A stretch of 64,000 nt of DNA, taken from NCBI GenBank assembly GCA_019722365.1, contig JADFUC010000501.1, positions 558,001 to 622,000 on the forward strand. The letters are read 5' to 3'. A model generated the notes under the pieces. That model was not told where the DNA came from and searched no databases. It saw nothing but the letters and a program-made list of their open reading frames with translations. This stretch comes from Lithospermum erythrorhizon. Its lineage: Eukaryota > Streptophyta > Magnoliopsida > Boraginales > Boraginaceae. Positions 11,288 through 23,680 of the stretch are shown here, in pieces (the stretch's first letter is position 1; each line of letters starts with the position of its first letter). A program made the translations under genes and the position numbers.

Positions 11288-12704
11288 GGTAGTTTTTCTT
11301 CTTCGAATTGATCACTTTCATTCAAGATTATTATCTCACTTCGATCACTCACGTTTTAAAAACATCTCGAACTTGATATTTATTACGTGTAGTTACGTTT
11401 CTCCATTCATTTTCATTTGTCATTAGCTTTTTTCCAATTAGTAATGTTATGATTGTTAGTGAGCACGAGAAAAGGAGAGAATGGTCCCAGTAGAAACACT
11501 CTAAAGTATGTCTGGTCTGGCACTTAGGAGCATGATCATTTATTTCGAAGCTTCCTTAAATCATCGCCAATAACAGTAGTCAGGACTCAGGATTAAGAAA
11601 TTTTAAAACCAAAACATCAAACAACATTAATATTCCGTTTAGATGGGTAGGGGTAAGATAATATACAGTCTTATCATATAATTACACGAAAGGTATTTTC
11701 AAATTGAACAAAGAGTTAAGTATAAACACCATCTAATACATTAACTGACACGTTTTATACCACGTAATTGATTAACGAGCTTGTTTGTAAGTGTGTGATT
11801 GATTAATATGTGGAGTGACGCAGGTGCACTCAGGCTTCCCCAATACCCACTAACTCAAACGTAATGCCTAGAGCCTGTCGGACCATGGCCCTTCTTTTCC
11901 TTTGTTTTTCCGAACATTGCATGCTTTTAAAGTTGCTTCACTCAACAACTATTTCCATTTCTTCAATGTCGTTTCTATTGATTGTTCACATAATTTCCCT
12001 TTTTCATTAATTCAATTTTTAATGCGTTTGGTATTTGAGTTTGACTTTGGATGAATTGTTATTAGAGTTGTGCATGAACCGAACTAAACTAAGCGGCCCG
12101 TTCAGTTCAGCTCAGGTAAGTCGAGGCTCGAGCCTCGACATGACTTCTAGACTCGTTAGGTGGTCGACCGGCTTGGTATTGCGTTATTATTATTATACAA
12201 AGAGAAATACTTCGCATTACTCTTTTGTTATGAAAAATTTGTTATACTAATTCTTTTATGATTTCAATATCTTGTTACATAGTATTATTTTGTTACGAAT
12301 ATCACTTTTATTAATATAATGTTAATCCATATTGTAATTTAATAATTTTGTTTGTCTTATCAAATGTTAATTAATTCTAGTAATTGATTAAGTAAATTAA
12401 ATATGATTTAATGGTTTCATTCCTCGATAAAAGTTCACCGAGCCGAGCTAAAAAATTATTTGGTTCGGTTGGACTCGTTTACACTGTTTGTTATACATTT
12501 ATATGACCTTTTTTTGTTACACTTTATTAGTAATATAGTAATTATGACTTATAATGAACAACTGAGTATCAAAATTTATATTAACTAAAGAGTAAACTAT
12601 CAATTTAGATTTTTTCACAGTTGAGTTTAACTTAACCAGAGCAATTCAAGTAATGGCTATGATTTACTATTTAATTGGTGAATCAACTACTAATATTCCT
12701 AATC

Positions 12705-12770
12705 TATATATCTATCTATTTATCTATCTATCTATTATATATCTAAATCTATATATATATATATATAAAA
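12705..12770. repeat. TATC/TA simple repeat
   Basis: ATCTATCTATTTATCTATCT, then a run of TA dinucleotides ending TATATATAAAAG. It lies in the gene-free AT-rich interval 11.4-16.3 kb. The TCTATATATATAAAAG-like end could also be the 5' end of a Helitron, but no 3' hairpin/CTRR end was located. Confidence 0.6.
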
Positions 12771-13707
12771 GTTATCTAATCGTCTTCAAAGCTTTCTCCT
12801 TTTTTTAATAGAATAAAATAATTTTTAATGCAATAGATAATCAGATTACAAATTTTAATTAAAATAAAATACTACAAATATATATATATAAAGAGAGCTT
12901 GTCTTAAAAGTTTCTCCTCAACTGACTAAATACCCTTTTAATTTAATAAGATAATCAGATTTTAATAAATTTTAATTAAAAATAAAAGACTACAAATACA
13001 AATCTTATAATATAAGTGCTCTAAGCTACTTGGAAATATAATTATTTTATTGTAAGGTCTCTATTACAAGTTGTATATGGTATGAAATTATGGGACTCTA
13101 TTTAATAAAATTATGAAGTTTGATAGAAAATTGACACATTATTTTTACTTGAATAATCAAAAGTATTATGTTAAGAATAATTCTAGGTTAAAAATAAGAT
13201 GAAAATATTGTTAATATAGGATGAAAAATATTTAAAGTATTAATATATTTAATGCAATTTACTAACAATATTATAATTTGTTATTCAAATCAATGTTTAC
13301 GTGATATAAATTAGATGACAATATTATTAATTTGATCATTAAAAAACTAATCTAGATAATCTTTCTCTAATAATAATTTGTTAATTTTGACTATTGAAAA
13401 TCTCTTAGGTAATGGGGCTTAATAAGCATAAGTAATCATAAGTTATCAATTTGGTGAGTTTTAAATAACGTCACTATTGACTATTTTATCTATATATGTT
13501 ATTATCAAAAAGGAAAGCAATAAGTGTGGGTTTCACAGAATCGCTTCGACACTAACAGTGATTATGTTGTATAACAATTGCAAATGGGTGGCTAGCAGAT
13601 CTGTCAGAACTTGCTGCGAACTCACCGCTACCACGGAGTAAATGCGAACTGATTCGCAACGGTATCTGTGAAAGTAACCCAAGCCATTGTTCAAGTTGTA
13701 TTAATAA

Positions 13708-14125
13708 AACATAATTAACTTAACATTAAATTATACAAGGTGACATCTTAAACATAGTAGCATACACACTTTTGCTCGGATGACTATATAAACACCACTA
13801 TTTAAATTTAAAGTTATATAAAAATACGAGTTCGTTTTTGTGTTTCTTTCTTTTTTGATCCACTTAAAATAACCCTACATAAATAATAATTGAATTTAAC
13901 TATTTTTTTTATAAATTTTAATTAAACTAAAAGACTATAATTACAAATCCTATAACATGTAAAACTACACGTTAAATAAAATTGTTTTACTTTATGACTT
14001 CTATTTTATCTATACATGTAATTACAAAACATAATTATCAGAACATTAAATTATACAAAGCGATATCTTAAAACATAAGAATACATACTTTGCTCGATGA
14101 CTATATAAGCACCATTATTTAAAGT
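13708..14125. repeat. Dispersed repeat, two direct copies
   Basis: The copies at about 13708-13817 and 14018-14125 both contain AAAACATAATTA, ACATTAAATTATACAA, TGACTATATAA and a CACCA/CACCATTATTTAAA segment, with scattered changes. Related sequence with the phrases AGTACGAGTTCG and TTGTGTTTCTTCC recurs near 61.5 kb. No coding content. This is part of an AT-rich intergenic block of nested old elements, family unnamed. Confidence 0.55.
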
Positions 14126-16314
14126 TATTTTATGTGAATCAATTTGACCATTTGTTTAATACGTATTACATTTTTTTTGGTCGGTCAACCAATGTGTAAG
14201 TGAGTATTGTAAGAAATTAATTCATATTGTTAGTTTGATTTAATAACACTCTACCTAACCAATCGTGTAGGCTTGGGTACGAATTATTTAAAATATTAAT
14301 ATTTTAATGTAATTTATTAAAAATATTATATTTTGTTTCAAGTCAAAATTATGTATGTCAGTTAGGACTATAAAGTTTGATAATTTGATAAATAAAAATA
14401 ATTCTAGAGATAGACAATCTTTTCCCTCGACGATGAGTTACTTAAGTTATGTATCAACGACGAATAACAGGACGAAGTTTTGATTTTTTAAAATTTAACC
14501 CAAATTTTTATAAAAATTTATTTAATACTTTCTAGTGAAAAATATATCGCCTCATAATATTTCCAATCTAATTTATTATTAACATGCCAATTTTCGATTC
14601 AAATCCATAATAGATACGCCAATAAAGATCATATTGTTTGTTATTTTTTATATATTGAAAAGAGAAAATCACAAATCTCGTGACGGCTAAGGCATGGTGA
14701 TAGCAAGTTTGTAATAATCATAAGTTTTAAATTTTGTTGGTTGAGCTTAAATAATTGTGACAATTGAAATAGAAAGTTGAACAATCTGTAGGAGGATGTA
14801 TTAAAAGAGTATTTGTAAATTTGATTGACGGGCGGAGTTTCAAATAATTTCTGATTATTGAAAAGAAAATTGAACAACCATTCGTAGACGGATATAGTAT
14901 GCGTGATAAAAAATTTTTGAGTTTTGTGAAGTCGGTGTTCTCAAATAATTTTACTATTGAAAAACAAATCGAATCTGGCCTTTTAAACGGATTTAGTACG
15001 AAGATTCATAAGTTCAATTTATAAAAGATTACTTATTACATAATTTTTATTTCTCTATTTTAATTTTTTACCAATTAACTCAATGGCGATTTAATAAATT
15101 TAAGAAAGATATTTGTGGTGTTATGGTTCAATTATCACCATGTAAATGGGCGGATGAGGATTTTTTTAAAAGGAAACTGGTAATGTTTAAAATTTATAAA
15201 AAATTATATTACATAGTTTTGTTTTTTTATTACAATTTTTCACCAATTAGCTTGATTGGATGACGATGAAACAAAGATATTTAGAAATACTTGTTCAATT
15301 CTCATAGTGTGGGAGGATTTTTAATAAAAAAGAAATGGGTACCTATAAATTTATGAAAATTGATTTATTACATACTTTTGTTTCTCTATTACTCCCTACA
15401 TCCCAATTTGTAAGATAATTTTATTTTTAAACAAAGTTTTAGGATGATTCAAATTCATCTCACGCTATTCCATTTTATTTCACTCCACAAATTTGAACCG
15501 AAAGAAAACAAAATTTGGAAAAGTGGCTTTAGAGAATACAATTTTTTAATTATTTTTTATCATTATAACAAAGAAATCATCTGTAACAAAACTAACACGT
15601 ACAACTTTTTACTAGTTATGAAGAAAAGGATAAGATAATCTCAAGAATTACGAATAAGCTTTCGTCAAACAATTGCATGTTATTACAATGAATTAATAAT
15701 CATGTTACTAATTATCATACTCGATTTTGTATCATTTGTTACATTTCATATATCAATTCATATCATAGTAAATATTTGATTAATATCTATATTGGATTGA
15801 TGATAACTGACAATAATCTTACTTCACTTAAATAACGTATATATCATGATTTTAAAAAATATATATCATAATTCAGTATAATAAAGTAATCATAAATGTG
15901 ATAGAATGATTAGATCATTTAATTATAGTTTTGATATGTGAATGGTGCTTTTAATAAAAAAAAAGGTATCGTGGCAGTGGTCACTCTTCGTGTCAAGAGA
16001 GTACCTACCTACTTTAGATTGAAATTAATTATTCTTTAGCTAACAATTTTTAATTTTTTCAAATTAAATTCCCCCATTTTGATTTTACTACAAGGTGCCT
16101 TCTTTTTTCCTTACCTTAATTTCATGAAATTGTTCACAATTTATTGATTATTATAAACTGTTACTTATTGCTATTTTTATTATGATTTCAGGTTATTTTA
16201 AAAGTTATCAGATTTATGGGTTTTTAATTAGGTAGATAATGAAAATTTAAATAGTTAGAACTAATTGCTAAAAATTATCATGTTAATAGTATAGTATAAG
16301 AAAAGTACTAGCAT

Positions 16315-16424
16315 CTCTGTCACACGGAGTTTGCCTAGTGTTATCATCTAGGTCAGCCCGAGGTGAGGTATAGCAGTGCGCGCACTAGACGAATAGCGGC
16401 GGCGGCGGGTGCCCGTTACAAAAG
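16315..16424. mobile_element. SINE-like insertion upstream of the PUT gene
   Basis: A GC-rich block of 110 bp inside AT-rich DNA, flanked by the 12-bp direct repeat AAGTACTAGCAT (16303-16314 and 16425-16436). It carries GTCAGCCCGAGGTG and ends GCGGGTGCCCGTTACAAAAG. A related tail (GTCAGTCTGAAGTGCACTAG, CGGGTCGCCGTTAAAA) occurs near 37.4 kb and 54.1 kb. It ends about 170 bp upstream of the transporter start codon. Confidence 0.6.
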
Positions 16425-16597
16425 AAGTACTAGCATTTGATAAATGTTTGTTTCAATTAAGTAGTACTTATAAACTGTTGCATATTGAAGTAATTTCAAT
16501 TGTTATCAGATTTATGGTTGTTAATTAGGTGGTTGTTTATGAGTTTATAATGAAATTGAGAATAGTTTTAGAGCAAATTGCTGAATGTGAATGATAT

Positions 16598-18043
16598 ATG
16601 CAGAAATTGAGGGAAACAAGCATTAAGCAAGAAAAGGGTGGAATGGGGAGGCATGATGGTGCTACCTATGTCGGAATCGATGAACCTCCTTCACCCAGAG
16701 TGAATAACAGTAGAAAACTATTGCTTATTCCGCTTATTTTCGTCATATTTTATGAGGTATCTGGAGGGCCATTTGGTGTTGAGGATAGTGTGAAGGCAGC
16801 TGGTCCTCTTCTTGCTCTCGTCGGGTTCTTGGTTTTCCCTCTTATATGGAGTGTTCCCGAGGCTTTGATTACGGCTGAGATGGGAACCATGTTCCCCGAA
16901 AATGGTGGTTATGTTGTTTGGGTTTCGGCTGCTTTAGGCCCTTATTGGGGGTTTCAGCAAGGTTGGATGAAGTGGTTGAGTGGTGTTATTGATAATGCAT
17001 TGTATCCTGTTATGTTTCTTGATTATCTGAAATCAGCTATACCCGTGTTAGGTGATGGTCTTCCGAGGGTGGCAGCTGTATTGGCCTTGACTATGCTTCT
17101 GACTTATTTGAACTACAGGGGTTTAACTATTGTCGGATGGGTTGCTATTCTGCTAGGGGTTTTCTCGATTCTTCCTTTTGTGGTATTGGGACTTATTTCG
17201 ATTCCTAAAATAGAGCCTGCTAGATGGTTAGTTGCTGATATGCATAGTGTGAACTGGAACTTGTATCTGAATACTCTTTTTTGGAATCTGAACTACTGGG
17301 ACTCGATTAGCACTCTAACTGGAGAAGTGGAGAACCCAAAGAAAACAGTGCCTAAGGCTTTGTTTTATGCTTTGATTCTAGTTGTTCTGGGGTACTTCTT
17401 CCCCCTCCTGGCTGGTACTGGATCCATTCCACTTCAACGGGAACTTTGGACTGATGGTTATTTCTCAGATATTGCGAAGATGGTTGGTGGGGTGTGGTTA
17501 AGAGGTTGGATCCAGGGGGCTGCTGCACTTTCAAACATGGGTATGTTTGTGGCTGAGATGAGCAGTGACTCTTTCCAGCTTCTCGGTATGGCTGAAAGGG
17601 GGATGCTTCCAGAGTTCTTTGCAAAGAGGTCACGCTATGGAACTCCAATCGTGGGGATCCTGTTTTCAGCCTCAGGTGTATTATTACTGTCTTGGCTAAG
17701 CTTTCAAGAGATTGTGGCAGCAGAAAATTTTCTATATTGTTTTGGGATGATACTGGAGTTCATTGCGTTTGTGCTGCTGAGGGTCAGAAATCCAGATACA
17801 CCTCGGCCTTATAAGATACCGGTTGGTACTCTTGGAGCTGTATTAATATGCACTCCTCCAACAATACTTATTTGTGTCGTATTGGCCTTTTCTACATTCA
17901 AGGTTGCAATTGTGAGTTTGGCTGCTGTTTTCATCGGGCTATTGCTGCAACCTGGTCTTAAGCATATCGAGAAAAAGAGATGGTTCAAATTCTCCATCAG
18001 TTCTGATCTCCCAGATATCCACGGTGACAGCTTAATAGAGTAG
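16598..18043 (+). CDS. Polyamine/amino-acid transporter of the plant PUT (LAT-like, APC superfamily) family
   Basis: Intronless frame of 481 residues. The hydrophilic N-terminus is followed by [20 protein letters not shown], the signature first transmembrane segment of plant polyamine uptake transporters, then [58 protein letters not shown] and [29 protein letters not shown]. Twelve hydrophobic segments are expected for this APC fold and the spacing fits. The C-terminus, [20 protein letters not shown] then [15 protein letters not shown], resembles Arabidopsis PUT1-PUT3 more than PUT5. Family members move spermidine, putrescine and paraquat across plasma, Golgi or ER membranes. The first ATG is used here; Met-16 or Met-21 in the frame are alternatives because the N-terminus is not conserved. 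Single-exon coding regions are usual in this family. The exact substrate and paralogue remain inferred. Confidence 0.92.
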   Translation: MQKLRETSIKQEKGGMGRHDGATYVGIDEPPSPRVNNSRKLLLIPLIFVIFYEVSGGPFGVEDSVKAAGPLLALVGFLVFPLIWSVPEALITAEMGTMFPENGGYVVWVSAALGPYWGFQQGWMKWLSGVIDNALYPVMFLDYLKSAIPVLGDGLPRVAAVLALTMLLTYLNYRGLTIVGWVAILLGVFSILPFVVLGLISIPKIEPARWLVADMHSVNWNLYLNTLFWNLNYWDSISTLTGEVENPKKTVPKALFYALILVVLGYFFPLLAGTGSIPLQRELWTDGYFSDIAKMVGGVWLRGWIQGAAALSNMGMFVAEMSSDSFQLLGMAERGMLPEFFAKRSRYGTPIVGILFSASGVLLLSWLSFQEIVAAENFLYCFGMILEFIAFVLLRVRNPDTPRPYKIPVGTLGAVLICTPPTILICVVLAFSTFKVAIVSLAAVFIGLLLQPGLKHIEKKRWFKFSISSDLPDIHGDSLIE

Positions 18044-18851
18044 TTCTTCTGTGTGGCTTTTGTACAGAAGTATACATAACATGTAGAAGTTGCTAATTAG
18101 AGAGTGGTTGAACTCTTCAAAGTATGAAGGAAGGGTCTTCAGGACTCCATGATATGGCCTTGCTTGGATACTTTGCTCTTGTATCATGTTCCTATCTTAT
18201 TGCTATCTATTAATCATGGTAATGGTCTTAAATTGCAGTCTTTCAGATCGAGTCTGGTTGGTCTTACAAATCTGTTCAAGCTACTCGACATGTCACTGAG
18301 TCTGGTGAAACGTATTTATGTACATTGAATAAGGCTGCATACTATCAGACTCCCTTTCCCGCTTAGGCCAGCCTCTTTTTGGAAGCATTGGAGTATGTTG
18401 TTGATGAGCTCTTCGTTATCCAAGCTGACATCTTAATAACTTGTTTTTGTTAGTCATGCTCTACATGGTTATCCAATTAAAACAAATTTGCTACTTTATT
18501 GCATACTTTTTCCTTGATGTTTTTTTTCTGGGTGCATAGTTTGTACTACAAAGAATTGGTTTCACATAAATTCTATAGTTCCCTGTATCAGGAGGTTTAA
18601 CAAATGGTTTTGTTATCATACAGACAGTATATCATTATTGTGTCATAAATTAGGATAATAATACTGTATATTAACGGACGAATGATGATTGGATAATTAA
18701 TTTTTTAATAAATACTCGTTAAGAAGTAAAACGGTGATAAAATTTAAAAAATGGGTAGAAGAAGAGACGTAAAAGGTTGCATTGATAAAGTAAATGATAT
18801 TTTATTGAAACGGCTGTATTTCCCTCCCCAAAACTATTTATCTTCCCCAAT

Positions 18852-18859
18852 TAGGGTTT
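18852..18859 (-). promoter_or_regulatory. Telo-box near the RPA1 start
   Basis: TAGGGTTT, the reverse complement of the plant telo-box AAACCCTA, lies 15-22 bases upstream of the ATG at 18874. Telo-boxes are common in promoters and leaders of plant replication and translation genes. Here it would lie in the leader or just upstream of it. Confidence 0.55.
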
Positions 18860-18873
18860 CCCCACCAGTAAAA

Positions 18874-21800
18874 ATGCAATCGCAGGTGAAATTAAGCGAG
18901 GGGGCAATCGGTCAATTAGCCAGCGGAAACGGGGATTCGAAACCCGTGTTCCAATTAACGGATCTCCGATTAGTAGCAACCACCACCCTCAACGCCACCG
19001 AACGCTACCGAGTTATGCTGTCAGATGGTGTACATCAACAACAAGGGATGTTGGGTGTTCAGCTTAATGGACTTGTACATTCTCATAAGCTCAAAAAAGG
19101 CTCCATTGTGCAATTGACTGACTTCACTTGTAACACTATTCAGAAGCGCTTGTAAGATATTATTTTACTTGTCGTTTTCCACTCATTTTTTGTTTCAAAA
19201 TACGTTTTTTTACTTATCGTTTTGGACTACTTACTTGTCCTTTTGACTACATTTTTTATGTTTGAATTATCGACCAATCAATGAAATAGTTTCAATTCAT
19301 TGTTATTCTACATTTTCAATATGTTTTTTGACTATTTTTTCCCCCTTAATCTATGAAAAAATGGCTAAAACGACAATTAAAAAAAGTGGTGGGCGTAATT
19401 TACTGTGAAAAGGTTATGTTTTTTTGTAATTGGTTTAATATGTATACTTATTTTATTAATTTAGTGTGAAAAGGTTGTGTTTTTTTGTAATTAGTTTAAT
19501 ATGTGTAGTTAGTTTATTGATTTAGTGTGAAAAATTTATGGGTTTTTTTTTGTAATTGGTTTAATATGTGTAGTTAGTTTATTAATTTAGTGTGAAATAG
19601 GTATGTTTTTTTTTTTGGTAATTGGTTTAGTATGTGTACTTAGTTTGTGAAACATTTGTGAGCAAAATATGATTTTGATTTTCAATTGATTGGTTTTGTT
19701 AGTTCCATTGACTGAATTGACTTGCAATCTTATCCAGAGTCGCATGTAAGAGATGATGGCTATAGCTTTTTTTTGTTTGTATAATATTTGGTGAAGAATA
19801 TATGAAATGATAGTATTTTTATACGATTTTGATTCAAATCAAATTTATGTGTCAAATAAGGATCCAAAGTTTGTTACTTTTGGTCATCAAATCTTATTGG
19901 GATGGAGGAAGTACCAAAGATAAGATTTTATTTATTAATTTCCAATGGATTGGTTTTGTTTGTTTGATCTGGATGATTGTTAGTTCATTTCATAAAGTTG
20001 GCATATTTGCACATGTTTCTGTATAAATTGTTTGGGTAAGATTATATTGCAATGTTTTTCAGTTTTGTTCTTGCTACTAATTGTTATTTTTTTTAACTTC
20101 ATACTATAAATGTGTATAATTTCTGAAATCAAGATCAATATATTTTTAAATGGTAAGTTTCTGGTGCACGTGCATATGTAATCGTAGAAGACGAATGTGA
20201 TTACTTTTGTTATCCCTCTTATTCTAGTTTGTAGGAAAAACAAAGGACTTTGTTATTCTAGTTAACAAAGGTCTGTTTAGTAGCTGACTTTTTTTCCTCC
20301 ATGGGATAGTTTCTCTTGATTTGTTTTGTTGTAAAGGAGGCTCAATCAAGTCCTGCTTTTTGTTGTCCACTGTAATATATTACTCCCTCCGGTTTCTTTT
20401 AGTTGTCATTCTAGCATAATTTTTTTGTTTTAAAATAGTTGTCATTCTAGCATAATAAATTGTAATTTTACATTTTCAATGTACTTTTGATTATTTTTTT
20501 ATTGAACTTGTCAACCAACCAATGATATAATTTCAATTAATTGACATTTTATATTTCCATTGCACATTTTGACTACTTTTACTTTTCCTTAAAAGTTGTG
20601 CAAAAGTCTAGGATGACAAGTAAAAAAATCGGATGGAGTATATTTTTATAAGGTTGCTAATTGCAACTGTTAGCGTTGGATTTACGGTATACCTCAGGAA
20701 AGTCGGATAACTGCATAGGATTTTCAAAGCGGCTGATATTCTTTGGTTTGTTCTTTGCAGGATTACTATCATTATTAACTTGAACGTGTTAATAGAGTAT
20801 TGTGATCAAATTGGGGATCCCAAGCAATATCAGGCGAACATAGATGGGGAAGCTTCATCTGTGCCAGGATTTTCTGCTCCGCATCAGCCTGTTGGGGCTT
20901 CTTACTCTACTATACCGTCCGTTAATGGGTCAGTCCCACACCCCAAACCACTTGGCAGCTCTTACATGCCTCCTGGGATTGAGAGTGACGCAGGTTCACA
21001 TCCATATAAGAGTTCATTTTCTGCCAATCGGGAGTCAGGCCAATACAATACTTCCGGGGCACCAGCAAAGTACTTGAGAACAGAGTCCAATCCCATGTTA
21101 TCACATTCTATCGTGAAAAATCATGTGCCCCCACCTCAAGTGCCATATCAGCAGCAGCCAAATCCAATGTTCTTGAACAAAGGGCCAATTGCCAAAAATG
21201 AATCCCCTCCCAGGATTATCCCTATAAGTGGCTTAAACCCGTATCAAAATAGGTGGACCATCAAAGCACGAGTTACAGTAAAAGGGGAACTAAGACACTA
21301 CAATAATTCTAAAGGAGAAGGAAAAGTATTCTCCTTCGATCTCCTAGATGGCGAGGGTGGTGAAATACGGGTTACTTGTTTTAATGCCGTGGTAGATCAA
21401 TTCTACCATCAGATAGAGGCTGGTAAAGTGTATATGATATCAAAGGGATCACTTAAACCGGCACAGAAGAACTTTAACCATTTACATAACGATCATGAAA
21501 TTTTACTCGATAGTACTTCAACCATCCAGCCCTGCTTTGAGGATGATAATTCGATACCAAAGCAGCAGTTCCATTTCCGCTCTATAGGTGATATTGAGGG
21601 TATGGATAGCAATAGCATTGTGGATGTTATTGGTGTGGTGTCTTCCGTCAGTCCTTCCACCTCACTGATGAGAAAAAATGGAACCGAGACTCAGAAAAGA
21701 ACTCTCCAGCTCAAAGACATGTCTGGCAGGAGTGTTGAATTTACTATGTGGGGAAATTTCTGTAATGCTGAAGGTTATACACTCCAAAGCATATGTGACT

Positions 21801-22951
21801 CTGGAGGTTATCCAGTTTTGGCAGTGAAAGCTTGTAGAGTCAGTGACTTCAATGGGAAATCTGTGGGGACTATATCTTCAAGTCAACTATTTATAGACCC
21901 AGATTCCTCTGAGGCCCACAGTCTGAAGGCTTGGTTTGAAAATAATGGGAAGAATGCCCCTTCGATATCTCTTTCCAGGGAAATGGGTATGGGCCGCAGT
22001 GATGTCCGTAAAACAATATCTCAAATCAAAGATGAAAAACTAGGTACATCAGAGAAGCCTGATTGGATCACTGTTTGTGCTACTCCGATATTTATAAAAG
22101 GGGAGAACTTCTGCTACACCGCATGTCCCCTCATGATTGGAGACCGGAAGTGCCACAAAAAGGTTACAAACAATGGTGATGGCAAATGGCGATGCGAAAG
22201 GTGTGAGCAAGATGTAGATGAATGTGACTATAGGTATATTCTTCAGATGCAAATTCAGGACTACACTGCCTTGACCTATGTTACTGCCTTTGCTGAATGT
22301 GGTGAAGAGATTTTGGGTATACCTGCCAAAGATTTGTACCTCTTGAAGTACGAACAAGATGAAGATAAATATGCAGAAATCGTGAGCAGTGCTCTCTACA
22401 AGAAATATATTTTCAAGCTGAAAGTGAAGGAGGAGACGTATAATGATGAACAGCGTGTGAAATGCACAATTGTAAAAGCTGATAAGGTTGATTTTATATC
22501 CGAAACCAGAAACATTTTGGCCTTAATTGCTAATTCTAGTGAACAGGATTTGAGTTCACTACAAAAGGCGGATGGTCTATCCAGGGCTGGGCCAATTAAC
22601 TCCGGATATGGAAGTGCGTTTCAAGATTCTTCTAGTGTTCACATGAGCTATGGTGGAAATTCTAGTCTTGGTCATGAAAGTAGAACATCAACAAATCCGA
22701 CAGGTCCATATGGGAACCATGCTGGTGTTTCTATGCCTGCTGCATCACCATCAACTGGCATGCATTTGAACTGTTCGAGCTGTGGAGGTTCAGGTCACGT
22801 CTCAACAAATTGCCCCAGTATTATGAATATGCAAGGGCCATCTTATGGTGGTAGTGTTGACAATAAGGTTATTGCTCCAGCTTATGGAAACAACAATGTC
22901 GCACCTGATAGATACGGGGGCTATTCCCGGCAGCATGTAGGCGGATTTTGA
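18874..22951 (+). CDS. RPA1: Replication protein A 70 kDa subunit (RPA1, C/E type)
   Basis: Exons 18874-19151 and 20761-22951 give 822 residues. In order: N-terminal OB fold (DBD-F, about 1-110, LSEGAIGQLASGNGDSKPVF), a linker rich in P, S and Q, DBD-A (about 252-350, NRWTIKARVTVKGELRHYNN), DBD-B (about 364-470, IVDVIGVVSSVSPSTSL), and DBD-C (about 526-680) with its zinc ribbon cysteines (YTACPLMIGDRKC ... WRCERC). After DBD-C an extension of about 140 residues ends with a CCHC knuckle, CSSCGGSGHVSTNC (about 764-777), as in Arabidopsis RPA1C/E. The protein binds single-stranded DNA in nuclear replication, repair and recombination. The ATG at 18874 gives the expected N-terminus; an in-frame ATG at 18751 would add 41 residues with no recognised counterpart. 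The single intron of about 1.6 kb holds two MITE copies and a minisatellite. The zinc knuckle points to the repair/meiosis-linked paralogues. Confidence 0.95.
19160..19395. mobile_element. Degraded Stowaway-like MITE in the RPA1 intron
   Basis: The left side (ACTTGTCGTTTTCCACTCAT) and right side (AAAACGACAATTAAAAAAAG) are inverted relatives. The interior, CGACCAATCAATGAAATAGT then TTCAATTCATTG, matches the interior of the MITE at 20383-20638. The outer CTCCCTCC ends are lost. Confidence 0.55.
19404..19648. repeat. Minisatellite, about four units of 61-65 bp
   Basis: Four tandem units each start TGTGAAA(A/T)..G and contain a T run, GTAATTGGTTTAATATGTGT, A(G/C)TTA(G)TTT and TTAATTTAG. They differ mainly in T-run length and single substitutions. 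The array lies in the RPA1 intron directly after the degraded MITE. Confidence 0.8.
20383..20638. mobile_element. Stowaway MITE in the RPA1 intron
   Basis: The left end CTCCCTCCGGTTTCTTTTAG and the reverse complement of the right end (CTCCATCCGATTTTTTTACT) form terminal inverted repeats that continue through TTGTCAT. TA target duplications lie at 20381-20382 and 20639-20640. Length 256 bp, non-coding. It ends about 120 bp before the second RPA1 exon. Confidence 0.85.
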
Positions 22952-23680
22952 TTTCGAAATGCTCAGGGATCATATTCTGCCATTTTTCATTTGGACATTG
23001 CTGGAAGGTGACCCCTCTCTTTTGAAGTTTGGAAAACAAGATGGTATTGCTATCTGGTTCAACCTTGTGGACTGAATAGTCTCCATCTGCTCTGTAATCT
23101 TTTTTGTTTTTAGTTTGGTTTGTACTTTTTAGACTTTTTATCGTTTGCTTATTTGAACGAACTAAATATGATGTGAATTATAAATATATATATACAGCCT
23201 ACTCGGACCTTTTTTGTAACGCTTTTAATTATATATTTTCATGTCTTATGGAGTTAGTTTCTATATTCTTTTGCTCTCGAGTATAGTAAAATATCAAAAT
23301 TATACTATATACATTTCTTATTTATTGTAAAGTAGTAAATAATTTTTACACATATAACCTCCCTATTACCACATGTATAAGGTTGTGAAAAATCCAAAGC
23401 TCCTACTTGACTTAGGTGGGAACATCTTTGAAGGCAGTCATTGGGCATGTTAATTGTCACGTACTAAATTAATTATAAAAATAGTTTGTATTAAAGTTGG
23501 CATGCAAATTCATCCCTGTTGGATAAATATCCAATTCAACCAAAATGTGCTAGGTAATTATATCCCAAAATGAGAAACATCAGAAACAGTACTTCCTAAT
23601 GAAGCTTGGTACTACAACCAGAACTTTTATCCTCCTAACATCCTTCAGAAGGACGGGTATGAAACTGCTTGAAGAAGCTT

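Noticed and set aside
17352..17648. Minus-strand frame of 98 codons over the transporter
   Set aside because: Shadow of the transporter coding region; no family resemblance.
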